From: Oscillospiraceae bacterium
GTDB taxonomy: Bacteria > Bacillota > Clostridia > Oscillospirales > Ruminococcaceae
Direction: 5' to 3'
NCBI GenBank assembly: GCA_029068025.1
Contig: JAIEDJ010000108.1
Span: 1 to 10,651, forward strand
Length of the DNA stretch: 10,651 nucleotides
Under the pieces are notes generated by a model. It did not search any database. It was not told the origin of the DNA and saw nothing but the letters and a program-made list of their open reading frames with translations. The position numbers and the translations under genes are program-made. Below are positions 1 to 5,861 of this stretch, one piece after another (position 1 is the first letter of the stretch; each line of letters opens with the position of its first letter).

Positions 1-44
1 GCTGACAGGTGCTGAAAAACCGCGCAGCTGTTTTCGGGAATTTT

Positions 45-53
45 ATTATAACA
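45..53 (-). promoter_or_regulatory. possible extended -10 promoter element reading out of the window
   Basis: On the minus strand this reads TGTTATAAT, a perfect extended -10 (TGn plus TATAAT). It lies downstream of the terminator at 96-133 and points towards position 1, so it could serve a gene that begins outside the window. I see no good -35 at 16-18 bp. This is a motif match only. Confidence 0.25.
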
Positions 54-90
54 CGATCCCTTCTCAAAACCGAACCGGCAAAAACAGACA

Positions 91-140
91 TAGACAAAAA
101 GACCTCCTTTGGTATAATAAAACCAAAGGAGGTTTGCGTG
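91..140 (+). promoter_or_regulatory. plus-strand promoter-like and RBS-like motifs inside the terminator palindrome
   Basis: Plus strand: TAGACA at 91-96 (5 of 6 to the -35 consensus), a 16-bp spacer, then TGGTATAAT at 110-118, an extended -10. AAAGGAGG follows at 125-132, then GTG at 138-140, which opens a 31-codon frame ending at 233. The -10 sits largely in the hairpin loop. A start about 7 nt past the -10 would leave almost no leader before the AAAGGAGG. The match to consensus is seen in the sequence. Activity is doubtful, because the palindrome is fully explained as a terminator and the small peptide is not recognised. Confidence 0.25.
96..133 (-). terminator. rho-independent terminator of the sigma/PASTA unit
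   Basis: A perfect 12-bp inverted repeat, ACCTCCTTTGGT at 102-113 and ACCAAAGGAGGT at 122-133, surrounds an 8-nt loop. In the minus direction the stem is followed by C and five T residues (96-101). It starts 66 nt after the stop codon of the PASTA gene, which is the right place to end that transcript. In the plus direction only TTT follows, so it is mainly a minus-strand terminator. The same bases also hold plus-strand promoter-like motifs; see the separate entry. Confidence 0.85.
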
Positions 141-198
141 GATCATAATATTTTTATAGATGAAATTAAGCGCAGCGAGGTCTTTGTACGGTGTTACC

Positions 199-1236
199 TT
201 AATTTAATAAGTCGTTTTTCTTGTCCATGCTGACGATAACGACAACGGTAGAGCCTTGCTCAGCCATCGAATGTGCGGGAGGATTAGTTCCTATAACGCA
301 GTCCCTCGCAACATTATTGTCAACCTTAGAGACAGTGACGGTTTTAAAGCCTTCCTTTTCAAGCTGCCGGATAGCGTATAACGCGGGACGATTTGTAAAA
401 TCGCAGATCTCCGATATTTTTCCGCTGTTGTCCTTTTCGGATTCATCGCTCTTGTCGGAAGATTCGCTATCCCCCCTGTACAGATCTGTAAATCCGTCCT
501 CGCCGATCGTTTCCCGGAACCTGAAAACCGGTGCTCCGGAAAATGCTTGAAGCAGATTGGAATCGGCATTTTGAAAAGCGAATTTCACCTCTCCCATATA
601 TTCTCCGTATCCGACATTAAAGCTCGATTTTTGATAGCAAACCTCACCCGGCTGAAGAACGACCGACAACGGTTTCTCCGTCATATAATCGGGAGGTGTC
701 TGTTCTTCATCCGGATTTTCGGATTTCGGGACAAATTTTATCTCAACGACAGAATCAGAACCGTAACACCTTATTGCGGCAGGCTCGGTATAATTGTTCT
801 TTATCATTGTCACGATATCAACAACGTTTTCCGAGCTTCTTCTGATCCCCGCCAATCCGACCAGCTTTTTATCCATCCTATAGAATGAAAGTGTATCCTC
901 CGCGACCTTGTAGTACTCGCCCTCGTAGTATATCTGTTCTTCGTTGTACCAATTGTTGTTCGATTCATTTCTCATGCCTGATCCGCTGCCATCATTTGAT
1001 ATATATGCCGAATCCTTGCTTTCAAACGCGGGTAAATTGCCGCGGGATTGGATCATGTTCGCCGTGATCACTCCGCCCGCCAGAACCACCGCCGCGCAGG
1101 ATGCCGCCGCGATCATTCTCATAGGCGAACGCCTGACAGCCTTTACCATTATTGGCTTTTGAGCCTCGGGCTTTGCGCCTTCAATAAACTTATCGTCCAC
1201 ATCGCCGAATAATTTTGCAAGATCATATTTCATCAT
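199..1236 (-). CDS. single-pass membrane protein with C-terminal PASTA-like domain, probable anti-sigma factor
   Basis: The product is 345 residues. Residues 1-37 are predicted cytoplasmic and include LAKLFGDVDDKFIEGA, a short acidic/hydrophobic stretch of a kind I associate with ECF-linked anti-sigma proteins of clostridia. Residues 38-61 form one hydrophobic membrane segment preceded by basic residues (KAVRRSPMR), so the rest should lie outside. Residues about 65-255 are an unrecognised ectodomain. Residues 256-272 are a Ser/Asp/Glu/Lys-rich linker. Residues about 276-336 resemble a PASTA domain, with the helix-like ALYAIRQLEKEGFKTV, then VIGTNPPAHSMAEQGSTVVVIVS. PASTA domains in PrkC-type kinases and PBP2x bind cell-wall fragments or beta-lactams. 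The start overlaps the end of the sigma gene region (stop and ATG are one base apart, TGATATG), which suggests translational coupling. ATG at 1236 has an AAGGGG site 8 nt upstream; ATG at 1233 is an alternative. The anti-sigma role is inferred from context and topology; no zinc-finger anti-sigma motif is present. Confidence 0.85.
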   Translation of the reverse strand: MMKYDLAKLFGDVDDKFIEGAKPEAQKPIMVKAVRRSPMRMIAAASCAAVVLAGGVITANMIQSRGNLPAFESKDSAYISNDGSGSGMRNESNNNWYNEEQIYYEGEYYKVAEDTLSFYRMDKKLVGLAGIRRSSENVVDIVTMIKNNYTEPAAIRCYGSDSVVEIKFVPKSENPDEEQTPPDYMTEKPLSVVLQPGEVCYQKSSFNVGYGEYMGEVKFAFQNADSNLLQAFSGAPVFRFRETIGEDGFTDLYRGDSESSDKSDESEKDNSGKISEICDFTNRPALYAIRQLEKEGFKTVTVSKVDNNVARDCVIGTNPPAHSMAEQGSTVVVIVSMDKKNDLLN

Positions 1237-1237
1237 A

Positions 1238-1792
1238 TCAATACCCCTTCCTCTTAAGATATTCCCTCAGCTTATGACGAGTGCGGTTGAGTATCACAGA
1301 AACGTTGCTTTCCGACAGTCCGAACTCCGACGCTATATCGCGTATGCTGTCATAATACCAATACCGGCACATGAAAATGTTACGCTTATGCTCGGGCAGC
1401 TTTCCGAGAAAGCTGTTGATCTCGCTCAGAAGCTCCCTGCGCTCCGTTTCGCTCTCCACGTCTGTGCTGCCCGATATGATCTCCGCCAGCTCGTCAAACG
1501 CCATAGCCGCTTCACCGCTGCCGCGCTTCTCGGCAAGCGACCGCCTGTGCCTGTCGATAGCAATATTTCTGGTGATCTTTCCGAGGAACGTCGAGAGCGT
1601 TTCCGGCTTATGCGGCGGGACCATGTCCCACGCCTTCAGAAGCGTATCGTTGACACATTCCTCCGCGTCCTCTTTCGAGCCTAGAATATTCAGCGCTATC
1701 GCGAAGCAGTAGCCTTTGTACTTCGCCGAAACCTCGGCTATAGCGTCCTCGTTCCGTTCCAGAAAAAGCTTGACTATCTCGCTGTCCTCCAC
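1238..1792 (-). CDS. ECF-type RNA polymerase sigma factor
   Basis: The product is 184 residues, a normal ECF length. Region 2 lies at about residues 20-85 (DAEECVNDTLLKAWD, then TFLGKITRNIAIDRHRR), for core binding and -10 recognition. Region 4 lies at about 122-180 (LPEHKRNIFMCRYWYYDSI, then a helix-turn-helix at about 148-171, IASEFGLSESNVSVILNRTR), for the -35. Regions 1 and 3 are absent, as expected for this class. Start: GTG at 1792 with AAGGTGG seven bases upstream; an ATG at 1797 is in another frame. It is the first gene of a two-gene unit with the membrane PASTA protein, so its activity is probably held by that protein until an envelope signal arrives (inference). An ECF-like promoter about 40 bp upstream may make it autoregulated. 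The regulon cannot be told from here. Confidence 0.95.
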   Translation of the reverse strand: MEDSEIVKLFLERNEDAIAEVSAKYKGYCFAIALNILGSKEDAEECVNDTLLKAWDMVPPHKPETLSTFLGKITRNIAIDRHRRSLAEKRGSGEAAMAFDELAEIISGSTDVESETERRELLSEINSFLGKLPEHKRNIFMCRYWYYDSIRDIASEFGLSESNVSVILNRTRHKLREYLKRKGY

Positions 1793-1835
1793 CTCATCAC
1801 CACCTTAAGTCTTTGAAAGATATCTTTTACCCATA

Positions 1836-1863
1836 TACACGGATTAAAATAAAATAACTTACA
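1836..1863 (-). promoter_or_regulatory. candidate ECF-type promoter of the sigma/PASTA unit
   Basis: Minus strand: TGTAAG (1858-1863), a 16-bp AT-rich spacer, then CGTGTA (1836-1841). This resembles the general ECF pattern of a -35 containing TGtAAc and a -10 starting CGT. A start near 1829 would give a leader of about 36 nt before the GTG. No convincing housekeeping TTGACA/TATAAT pair was found in this spacer. The motif match suggests autoregulation, which is usual for ECF genes, but it rests on one site. Confidence 0.45.
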
Positions 1864-2081
1864 CTTTTTTTGAAATTTTTCTTTCGGTGTAAAAAGTCAC
1901 TAAAATAAGATCAACATCTCACAAATGCAGCAAAGGCACAGACTTTTTTCACGTTGACCATGGTTTGTCTGTCAGTCTTGTCGACCTGCCAAGGATTGGA
2001 TCATTTACAGTGACGATCACTGTGTGCGGAGGAGACGTGTGTAATGTAAAGACAAATACTAATAACCTGCTTGCATTTCAG
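1864..2081. other. non-coding stretch upstream of the sigma unit
   Basis: This is the left part of the 570-bp gap between the sigma gene and rplQ. Apart from the dyad at 2007-2023, I see no gene, RNA or repeat. A plus-strand GGAGGAG at 2029-2035 is followed by GTGTAATGTAA at 2038-2048, start codons that meet a stop at once, so it does not open a reading frame. Longer frames through here have no family resemblance and run into the repeat island. Confidence 0.5.
2007..2023. repeat. 17-bp perfect dyad, operator-like
   Basis: ACAGTGA, CGA, TCACTGT: two perfect 7-bp arms with a 3-bp centre, in the non-coding stretch between the sigma gene and the end of the ribosomal operon. It could be a regulator site or a small hairpin. 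It lies about 160 bp upstream of the candidate sigma promoter, far for classic repression. No function can be assigned. Confidence 0.4.
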
Positions 2082-2237
2082 AAAAATGCGGGCAGGAGGG
2101 GAAGAGGGCGGGTTGTCGCAAGCGACAACACTAGGGAAGAAGAGCTCGAGAGGAAACCCGTAGGGAGAAGGGGAGGGCGCCCGCATTTTTGTCGGATTTT
2201 ATTCAGCCCTCCCCTTCTCCCGAAGGGTGTCCTCTCG
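2082..2237. repeat. palindrome-rich island: nested long inverted repeats
   Basis: Three structures are stacked here. (1) AAAAATGCGGGC at 2082-2093 pairs perfectly with 2179-2190. (2) GTTGTCGC at 2112-2119 pairs with GCGACAAC at 2122-2129. (3) A 32-bp arm at 2147-2178 pairs with 2206-2237 with three mismatches around a 27-nt spacer. Arm 2179-2190 lies within the loop of structure 3, so structures 1 and 3 would form a pseudoknot-like or mutually exclusive fold. The plus strand of 2090-2178 is strongly purine-rich. It lies beyond the operon terminator and has no credible gene. It looks like a small non-autonomous repeat (MITE- or REP-like), but I see no transposase and no clear target duplication. 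Confidence 0.7.
2090..2112 (+). other. G-quadruplex motif
   Basis: Four G-tracts, GGG (2090-2092), GGGG (2098-2101), GGG (2106-2108) and GGG (2110-2112), are separated by loops of 5, 4 and 1 nt, meeting the usual G3+N1-7 rule. The motif lies at the edge of the inverted-repeat island. Folding is not shown by sequence alone. Confidence 0.5.
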
Positions 2238-2307
2238 AAAAGGTTCACGGGTGCAATCCGGAAGCCCCAAACGGACGAGAAATCAACAATTTTCCTTAAC
2301 ATAAAAC

Positions 2308-2350
2308 AGCTTTATAAAAGCTGATCCCTCCCCGAACCGGGGAGGGATCA
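2308..2350 (-). terminator. terminator of the ribosomal superoperon
   Basis: A perfect 12-bp GC-rich stem, TGATCCCTCCCC at 2322-2333 and GGGGAGGGATCA at 2339-2350, has a 5-nt loop and lies 12 nt after the rplQ stop. In the minus direction the stem is followed by GCTTTTAT, and a second small perfect hairpin (AGCTTT, ATA, AAAGCT, 2308-2322) adjoins it. The T-tract is interrupted, so termination may be less than complete. The position at the end of the operon supports the call. Confidence 0.75.
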
Positions 2351-2362
2351 AAACTTTTTGCT

Positions 2363-2704
2363 TTATACCAATTCGATGATCGCCATCTCAGCTGCGTCGC
2401 CGCGGCGCGGACCGATCTTGTAGATACGTGTGTAGCCGCCGTTTCTCTCGGCATACTTGGGAGCTATCTCGTCGAACAGCTTCTTCGCAACGTCCTCTTT
2501 GGTGATGTATGAGAATACCTGACGCTTGGTGTGAAGGGTGTTCGCCTTACCCAAGGTGATCATCTTCTCCGCCTCCGCGCGAACTTCCTTAGCGCGGGTC
2601 ACGGTAGTTTCGATTTTTCCGTTTTCCAGCAGAAAAGTAACCATACCTCTGAGCATAGCCTTTCTGTGGTCGCTGGGTCTGCCCAGCTTTCTTGAACCTG
2701 GCAT
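2363..2704 (-). CDS. rplQ: 50S ribosomal protein L17
   Basis: The product is 113 residues, the usual bacterial length. It opens MPGSRKLGRPSDHRKAMLRG, the L17 signature, and continues with VTFLLENGKIETTVTRAKE, the conserved core that contacts 23S rRNA near the exit-tunnel side of the subunit. The C-terminal ITKEDVAKKLFDEIAPKYAERNGGYTRIYK and GDAAEMAIIELV are also typical. The start ATG has AAAGGAG 8 nt upstream. It is the last gene of the operon, directly after rpoA as in most bacteria, but separated from it by a 206-bp spacer that holds a long hairpin (2735-2830) ending shortly before this ribosome binding site. The terminator follows within 12 nt. Confidence 0.98.
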   Translation of the reverse strand: MPGSRKLGRPSDHRKAMLRGMVTFLLENGKIETTVTRAKEVRAEAEKMITLGKANTLHTKRQVFSYITKEDVAKKLFDEIAPKYAERNGGYTRIYKIGPRRGDAAEMAIIELV

Positions 2705-2734
2705 TTTATTTTCTCCTTTCGGCAGAATTTGATT

Positions 2735-2830
2735 TAATACTTATCCCGCTTAGAGTTTCCTATAAAAATACAGGTAACTGTGCGGAAATTGGCACACTTA
2801 TCTCAAAAATCTAAAGCGGGATTAGTATAA
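2735..2830 (-). repeat. long hairpin in the rpoA-rplQ spacer (rplQ leader)
   Basis: TAATACTTATCCCGCTTAGA (2735-2754) pairs with 2810-2830 over about 20 positions with two mismatches and one bulged base; the core is ATCCCGCTTAGA against TCTAAAGCGGGAT. A weaker inner stem, ACTGTGC 2777-2783 with GCACACT 2792-2798 (one mismatch), sits in the loop. In the transcript the outer stem ends 15 nt before the AAAGGAG of rplQ. There is no T-tract, so it is not a terminator. A role in processing, stability or translation of rplQ is possible but not shown. Its sequence is unrelated to the A-D repeat family at 5766-8208. Confidence 0.65.
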
Positions 2831-2910
2831 GTGCACCGCATAACACGCCGGCTGATGTTCGGACAGGATATCCGCCCGCCTTTCATCCGCGTTCTGTGCG
2901 CCGCTGAATT

Positions 2911-3870
2911 TTATGCGTTTTCCTCGGAGTTCATCAGGTCGCAGCCCAAGGACTGGAGCTTCGCCTTTACCTCGTCGAAGGACTTCTTTCCGAGGTTTCT
3001 GACCTTCATCATATCCTCGGGCGACTTGTTCACAAGATCCTCGACGGTGTTGATCCCCGCTCTCTTCAAGCAGTTGAAGGAACGCACCGACAGCTCCAGC
3101 TCCTCGATAGTCATCTCGAGGACCTTGTCCTTGCGGCTTTCTTCCTTCGTTTCCATCAGCTCCTGCGGATTCATCTCGTCTGAAAGCTCCGCAAACAGCT
3201 GCAAACGCTCGATGAGGATCTTCGCCGCATAGGAAACAGCTTCCTTCGCGGAGATCGTGCCGTCCGTCCAGATCTCGATTATGAGCTTCTCATAATCCGT
3301 TCTCTGTCCGACACGCGTGTTTTCCACGGTATAGTTGCACTTGAGTACAGGGGTGTATATACTGTCGATCGGGATAACTCCGATAACGGGCTGGAGCTGA
3401 TTCTTGTTCTGCTCCGCCGCGACATAGCCTCTGCCTCTGTCGAGCGTGATGTCCATAAACAGCTTGGCGCCCGCGCTGAGCGTCGCGATGTGCATTCCGG
3501 GATCGAGGATCTCGACCTCTGAATCCGTCTTGATATCGCCCGCGGTAACTTCGCCTTCGCCCTCCGCCTCGATGTAGATCGTCTTGGGAGCTTCGCCGTA
3601 CATCTTTGCTCTGAGTCCTTTGATGTTGAGGATTATTTCCGTAACGTCCTCTTTAACGCCGGGGACTGTCGAAAACTCGTGCTGAACGCCGTCGATCTTA
3701 ACGGACGTAGCAGCAACACCCGGCAGTGATGAGAGTAAAACCCTTCTCAGGCTGTTGCCCAAAGTGTTTCCATATCCGCTCTGAAGTGGTTCCAGAACGA
3801 ACATTCCGTAAGTGCCGTCCGACCTTAACTTGAAGGTCTCGATGTTAAGCTTCTCAATTTTTTCAAGCAT
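2911..3870 (-). CDS. rpoA: DNA-directed RNA polymerase alpha subunit
   Basis: The product is 319 residues from MLEKIEKLNIETFKL. The amino-terminal domain (residues 1 to about 228) contains FVLEPLQSGYGNTLGNSLRRVLLSSLPG, the assembly and dimerisation signature. An acidic linker (about 229-252) leads to the carboxy-terminal domain (about 253-312) with VRSFNCLKRAGI and RNLGKKSFDEVKAKL, the helix-hairpin-helix DNA- and activator-binding surface; R263 matches the key DNA-contacting arginine of E. coli alpha. The dimer nucleates core polymerase assembly. An upstream in-frame ATG at 3924 exists, but 3870 is chosen because family homology starts there and GGGAGGA lies 6-7 nt upstream. The spacer to rpsD is 358 bp, unusually long, so a separate promoter for rpoA-rplQ is possible; I found no clear one. 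Confidence 0.98.
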   Translation of the reverse strand: MLEKIEKLNIETFKLRSDGTYGMFVLEPLQSGYGNTLGNSLRRVLLSSLPGVAATSVKIDGVQHEFSTVPGVKEDVTEIILNIKGLRAKMYGEAPKTIYIEAEGEGEVTAGDIKTDSEVEILDPGMHIATLSAGAKLFMDITLDRGRGYVAAEQNKNQLQPVIGVIPIDSIYTPVLKCNYTVENTRVGQRTDYEKLIIEIWTDGTISAKEAVSYAAKILIERLQLFAELSDEMNPQELMETKEESRKDKVLEMTIEELELSVRSFNCLKRAGINTVEDLVNKSPEDMMKVRNLGKKSFDEVKAKLQSLGCDLMNSEENA

Positions 3871-4228
3871 TTGGTATCCTCCCACCGGTTTCCGTCGGCA
3901 GATCCTGCGCGGATCTGCTTCCAAAGCCCGCCTGCCGCGTTTTGCCGCAGCTGACGCGCTTCATGATTAATTATCCTGTGCATCGGATCCGCATAGCGGA
4001 TCCAGCCGTATTCGTTGTTAATTTTAAATCATACTCCAAGCGTTCTAACTTAAAGTATTGACACAAATTCCGCTGTGCAAACACAAACGGCGAGCATGAA
4101 TTAAAAATAACTGCACTAAATATCTGTATGCACCAAAGCAATTCCTTATTACATAAGAATACTTCCGCGTCTGTCGAAAACGTTCGTTCCAACACCGCGT
4201 CACGATCCCTATGAATTGCCGCCGGCAA
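3871..4228 (-). other. 358-bp structured spacer between rpsD and rpoA
   Basis: No gene is supported; the longest frame, 3971-4228, has no family features. Three perfect hairpins are present. GCAGATCC at 3898-3905 pairs with 3911-3918 over a 5-nt loop. GGATCCGC at 3985-3992 pairs with 3996-4003 over ATA. AATTGCC at 4214-4220 pairs with GGCAATT at 4224-4230 and overlaps the rpsD stop codon. None has a T-tract, so none is a standard terminator. The middle part, 4010-4210, is AT-rich and could hold an internal promoter, but I see no pair of boxes better than weak matches. Confidence 0.6.
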
Positions 4229-4834
4229 TTATTTAGAATACAGCTCGATAATTAAGTGCTCTGCGATCTCAAAATCGAGATCCTCGCGCTGAAACTGGCG
4301 TGTTACCTTAGCGGACTGCTTCTCCTTGTCGACCTCAAGCCACATAGGAGTAAGTCTGCCGCCTGCAACCTCTGCGATCTGCTCAAACTTCTTGCTCTTC
4401 TTGCTCTTTTCACGAAGAGAGATCACGTCGCCGACCTTAACTCTGTAAGAGGGAATATCAACTCTCTTACCGTTCACACAGAAATGACCGTGAGTTACAA
4501 GCTGACGCGCCTCGCGGCGTGTGGTTGCCATGCCCATTCTGAAAACGATATTGTCCAGACGGGATTCGAGCAGCTTGATGAGGTTCTCACCGGCGATACC
4601 CTCTTCCTTCGTAGCCAGCTCATAATAGTGATAGAACTGCTTCTCGAGAACGCCGTAAACGAACTTCAGCTTCTGCTTTTCTTTAAGCTGCATGCCGTAT
4701 TCGGAAACCTTCTTGCGGCGTGCGCCGTCCTTCTGGAATCTCTTGGACTTCTTATTCTCGGAATAACCGAGCACTGCCGGACTGATGTCCAGGCTTCTGC
4801 ATTTCTTCAAAATAGGATCGCGATTTACTGCCAT
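4229..4834 (-). CDS. rpsD: 30S ribosomal protein S4
   Basis: The product is 201 residues. S4 is a primary 16S rRNA binder that starts 30S assembly, and in several bacteria it represses its own operon. N-terminal domain: MAVNRDPILKKCRSLDISPAVLG, then RRKKVSEYGMQLKEKQKLKF. The S4 RNA-binding fold lies at about residues 90-150 (SRLDNIVFRMGMATTRREARQLVTHGHFCVNGKRVDIPSYRVKVGD). Only one cysteine is present near the N terminus, so this is the zinc-free type rather than the four-cysteine type. GGAGGA lies 8-9 nt before the ATG. It sits in the alpha-operon position after rpsK. A 7-bp perfect hairpin begins at its stop codon. Confidence 0.98.
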   Translation of the reverse strand: MAVNRDPILKKCRSLDISPAVLGYSENKKSKRFQKDGARRKKVSEYGMQLKEKQKLKFVYGVLEKQFYHYYELATKEEGIAGENLIKLLESRLDNIVFRMGMATTRREARQLVTHGHFCVNGKRVDIPSYRVKVGDVISLREKSKKSKKFEQIAEVAGGRLTPMWLEVDKEKQSAKVTRQFQREDLDFEIAEHLIIELYSK

Positions 4835-4864
4835 TGTAATTTTCCTCCGTTAATCTAAATCGTA

Positions 4865-4904
4865 TTGGTTCTTGAACCAACTTCAAGCAAACGTTGCGCT
4901 TGAA
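4865..4904 (-). repeat. two small hairpins in the rpsK-rpsD spacer
   Basis: TTGGTTC (4865-4871) pairs perfectly with GAACCAA (4874-4880). TTCAAGC (4882-4888) pairs perfectly with GCTTGAA (4898-4904), with AAACGTTGC between. They stand side by side in a 112-bp spacer, upstream of the rpsD ribosome binding site. No T-tract follows. They could form in the mRNA; no function can be assigned. Confidence 0.5.
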
Positions 4905-4946
4905 TTTTAAATCTTGCTTTGAATTCTCACTATCAAGTACTCCCGA

Positions 4947-5342
4947 TCAAACTCTTCTTCTCTTGGGAGGTCTGCATCCGTTGTGCGGGATAGGAGTAAC
5001 GTCCTTGATGAGCTTAACCTCAAGACCTGCAGCCTGGAGCGCGCGGATAGCCGCCTCACGACCCTGACCCGGACCCTTTACGAAAACCTCAACGGTCTTA
5101 AGACCGTGCTCCATAGCCGCCTTTGCAGCAACATCAGCCGCAGTCTGAGCAGCAAACGGAGTGGACTTTCTCGAACCTCTGAAACCAAGTCCTCCTGCGG
5201 ATGCCCACGAAAGAGCGTTGCCCTGAAGGTCGGTGATGGTTACGATGGTGTTATTGAACGACGACTGAATGTGAGCCGCGCCGTTCTCAATGTTCTTGCG
5301 CTCACGGCGTCTGCGAACAACCTGTTTCTTAGCCTGTGCCAT
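4947..5342 (-). CDS. rpsK: 30S ribosomal protein S11
   Basis: The product is 131 residues, close to the family norm. S11 forms part of the 30S platform next to the mRNA exit and contacts S18 and S21. Diagnostic stretches are HIQSSFNNTIVTITDLQGN, SWASAGGLGFRGSRKSTPFAAQTAA, VEVFVKGPGQGREAAIRALQ and the C-terminal DVTPIPHNGCRPPKRRRV. The basic N terminus (AKKQVVRRRRERK) is typical. The start ATG has AGGGG about 12 nt upstream, rather distant. It lies 26 nt after rpsM, the tightest spacing in this part of the operon, so the two are certainly co-transcribed. Confidence 0.98.
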   Translation of the reverse strand: MAQAKKQVVRRRRERKNIENGAAHIQSSFNNTIVTITDLQGNALSWASAGGLGFRGSRKSTPFAAQTAADVAAKAAMEHGLKTVEVFVKGPGQGREAAIRALQAAGLEVKLIKDVTPIPHNGCRPPKRRRV

Positions 5343-5368
5343 TTTAGTAAATTACCCCTTTCTGTAGA

Positions 5369-5740
5369 TTACTTCTTCTTATTTGCAATGGTCTTCTTGG
5401 GGCCCTTGCGGGTTCTGGCATTGGTCTTAGTGCGCTGACCGCGAACAGGGAGACCCTTGCGGTGACGCATACCGCGATAGCAGTTGATCTCCACCAGACG
5501 CTTGATGTTGAGAGCTACCATTCTTCTCAGATCGCCCTCTACGACATAGCCGTCCTTGTCGATAACTTCACGGATCTTCGCTTCTTCCTCATCGGTGAGG
5601 TCCTTAACGCGAGTGTCGGGATTTACTCCCGCCTTTGCCAGGATATCATTTGCGGATTTTCTGCCTATGCCGTAAACGTAGGTCAAGCCGATCTCAACGC
5701 GCTTTTCCTTGGGCAGATCCACACCGGCGATTCTTGCCAT
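5369..5740 (-). CDS. rpsM: 30S ribosomal protein S13
   Basis: The product is 123 residues. S13 sits in the 30S head, forms intersubunit bridges and touches P-site tRNA through its basic tail. It opens MARIAGVDLPKEKRVEIGLTYVYGIG, with the helix-two-turn-helix core that follows, then NCYRGMRHRKGLPVRGQRTKTNARTRKGPKK, the S13 signature. The very basic tail ends IANKKK. TAGGAGGA lies about 8 nt before the ATG. Repeat copy A (5766-5837) ends 13-16 nt upstream of that site, so the leader of rpsM carries a strong hairpin. Confidence 0.98.
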   Translation of the reverse strand: MARIAGVDLPKEKRVEIGLTYVYGIGRKSANDILAKAGVNPDTRVKDLTDEEEAKIREVIDKDGYVVEGDLRRMVALNIKRLVEINCYRGMRHRKGLPVRGQRTKTNARTRKGPKKTIANKKK

Positions 5741-5765
5741 TATCTTATTCCTCCTATTTCGATTA

Positions 5766-5837
5766 GCAGCTTCCGCACCTGATCACGGCGACTGCTGCTT
5801 CGCTTCGCTCAGCAACAGCCGCTATTGCGGAAGCTGC
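5766..5837 (-). repeat. palindromic intergenic element, copy A (rpmJ-rpsM)
   Basis: A perfect 12-bp outer stem (GCAGCTTCCGCA at 5766-5777, TGCGGAAGCTGC at 5826-5837) encloses an imperfect inner hairpin, with CGGCGACTGCTG at 5787-5798 against CAGCAACAGCCG at 5810-5821, and a GCTTCGCTTCGC-type loop. It shares the outer stem, the loop and the CCGCTATTGCGGAA end with copies B and D, but the second inner hairpin is missing and replaced by TGATCA. Orientation is the same as B and D. There is no T-tract, so it is not a terminator. Confidence 0.85.
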
Positions 5838-5861
5838 CTTGCAGCCATAATTTACATGTGA

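Noticed and set aside
138..233. 31-codon GTG frame on the plus strand with a strong Shine-Dalgarno
   Set aside because: The AAAGGAGG is one arm of the terminator stem, and the frame runs antisense into the end of the PASTA gene. Kept only as a motif, not called as a gene.
1943..1948. T-tract as a plus-strand terminator
   Set aside because: No stem precedes the six T residues.
1965..2324. Plus-strand frame of 119 codons
   Set aside because: It crosses the inverted-repeat island and part of the operon terminator, has low-complexity arginine/glycine stretches from the G-rich repeats, and matches no family I know. No convincing promoter precedes it.
4058..4086. Perfect TTGACA on the plus strand in the rpsD-rpoA spacer
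   Set aside because: The position 17 bp downstream reads ACACAA, not a -10, and it points away from all genes.
3971..4228. Minus-strand frame of 85 codons between rpsD and rpoA
   Set aside because: It begins at the rpsD stop, has no clear ribosome binding site, covers a hairpin and shows no recognisable domain; probably chance in an AT-rich spacer.
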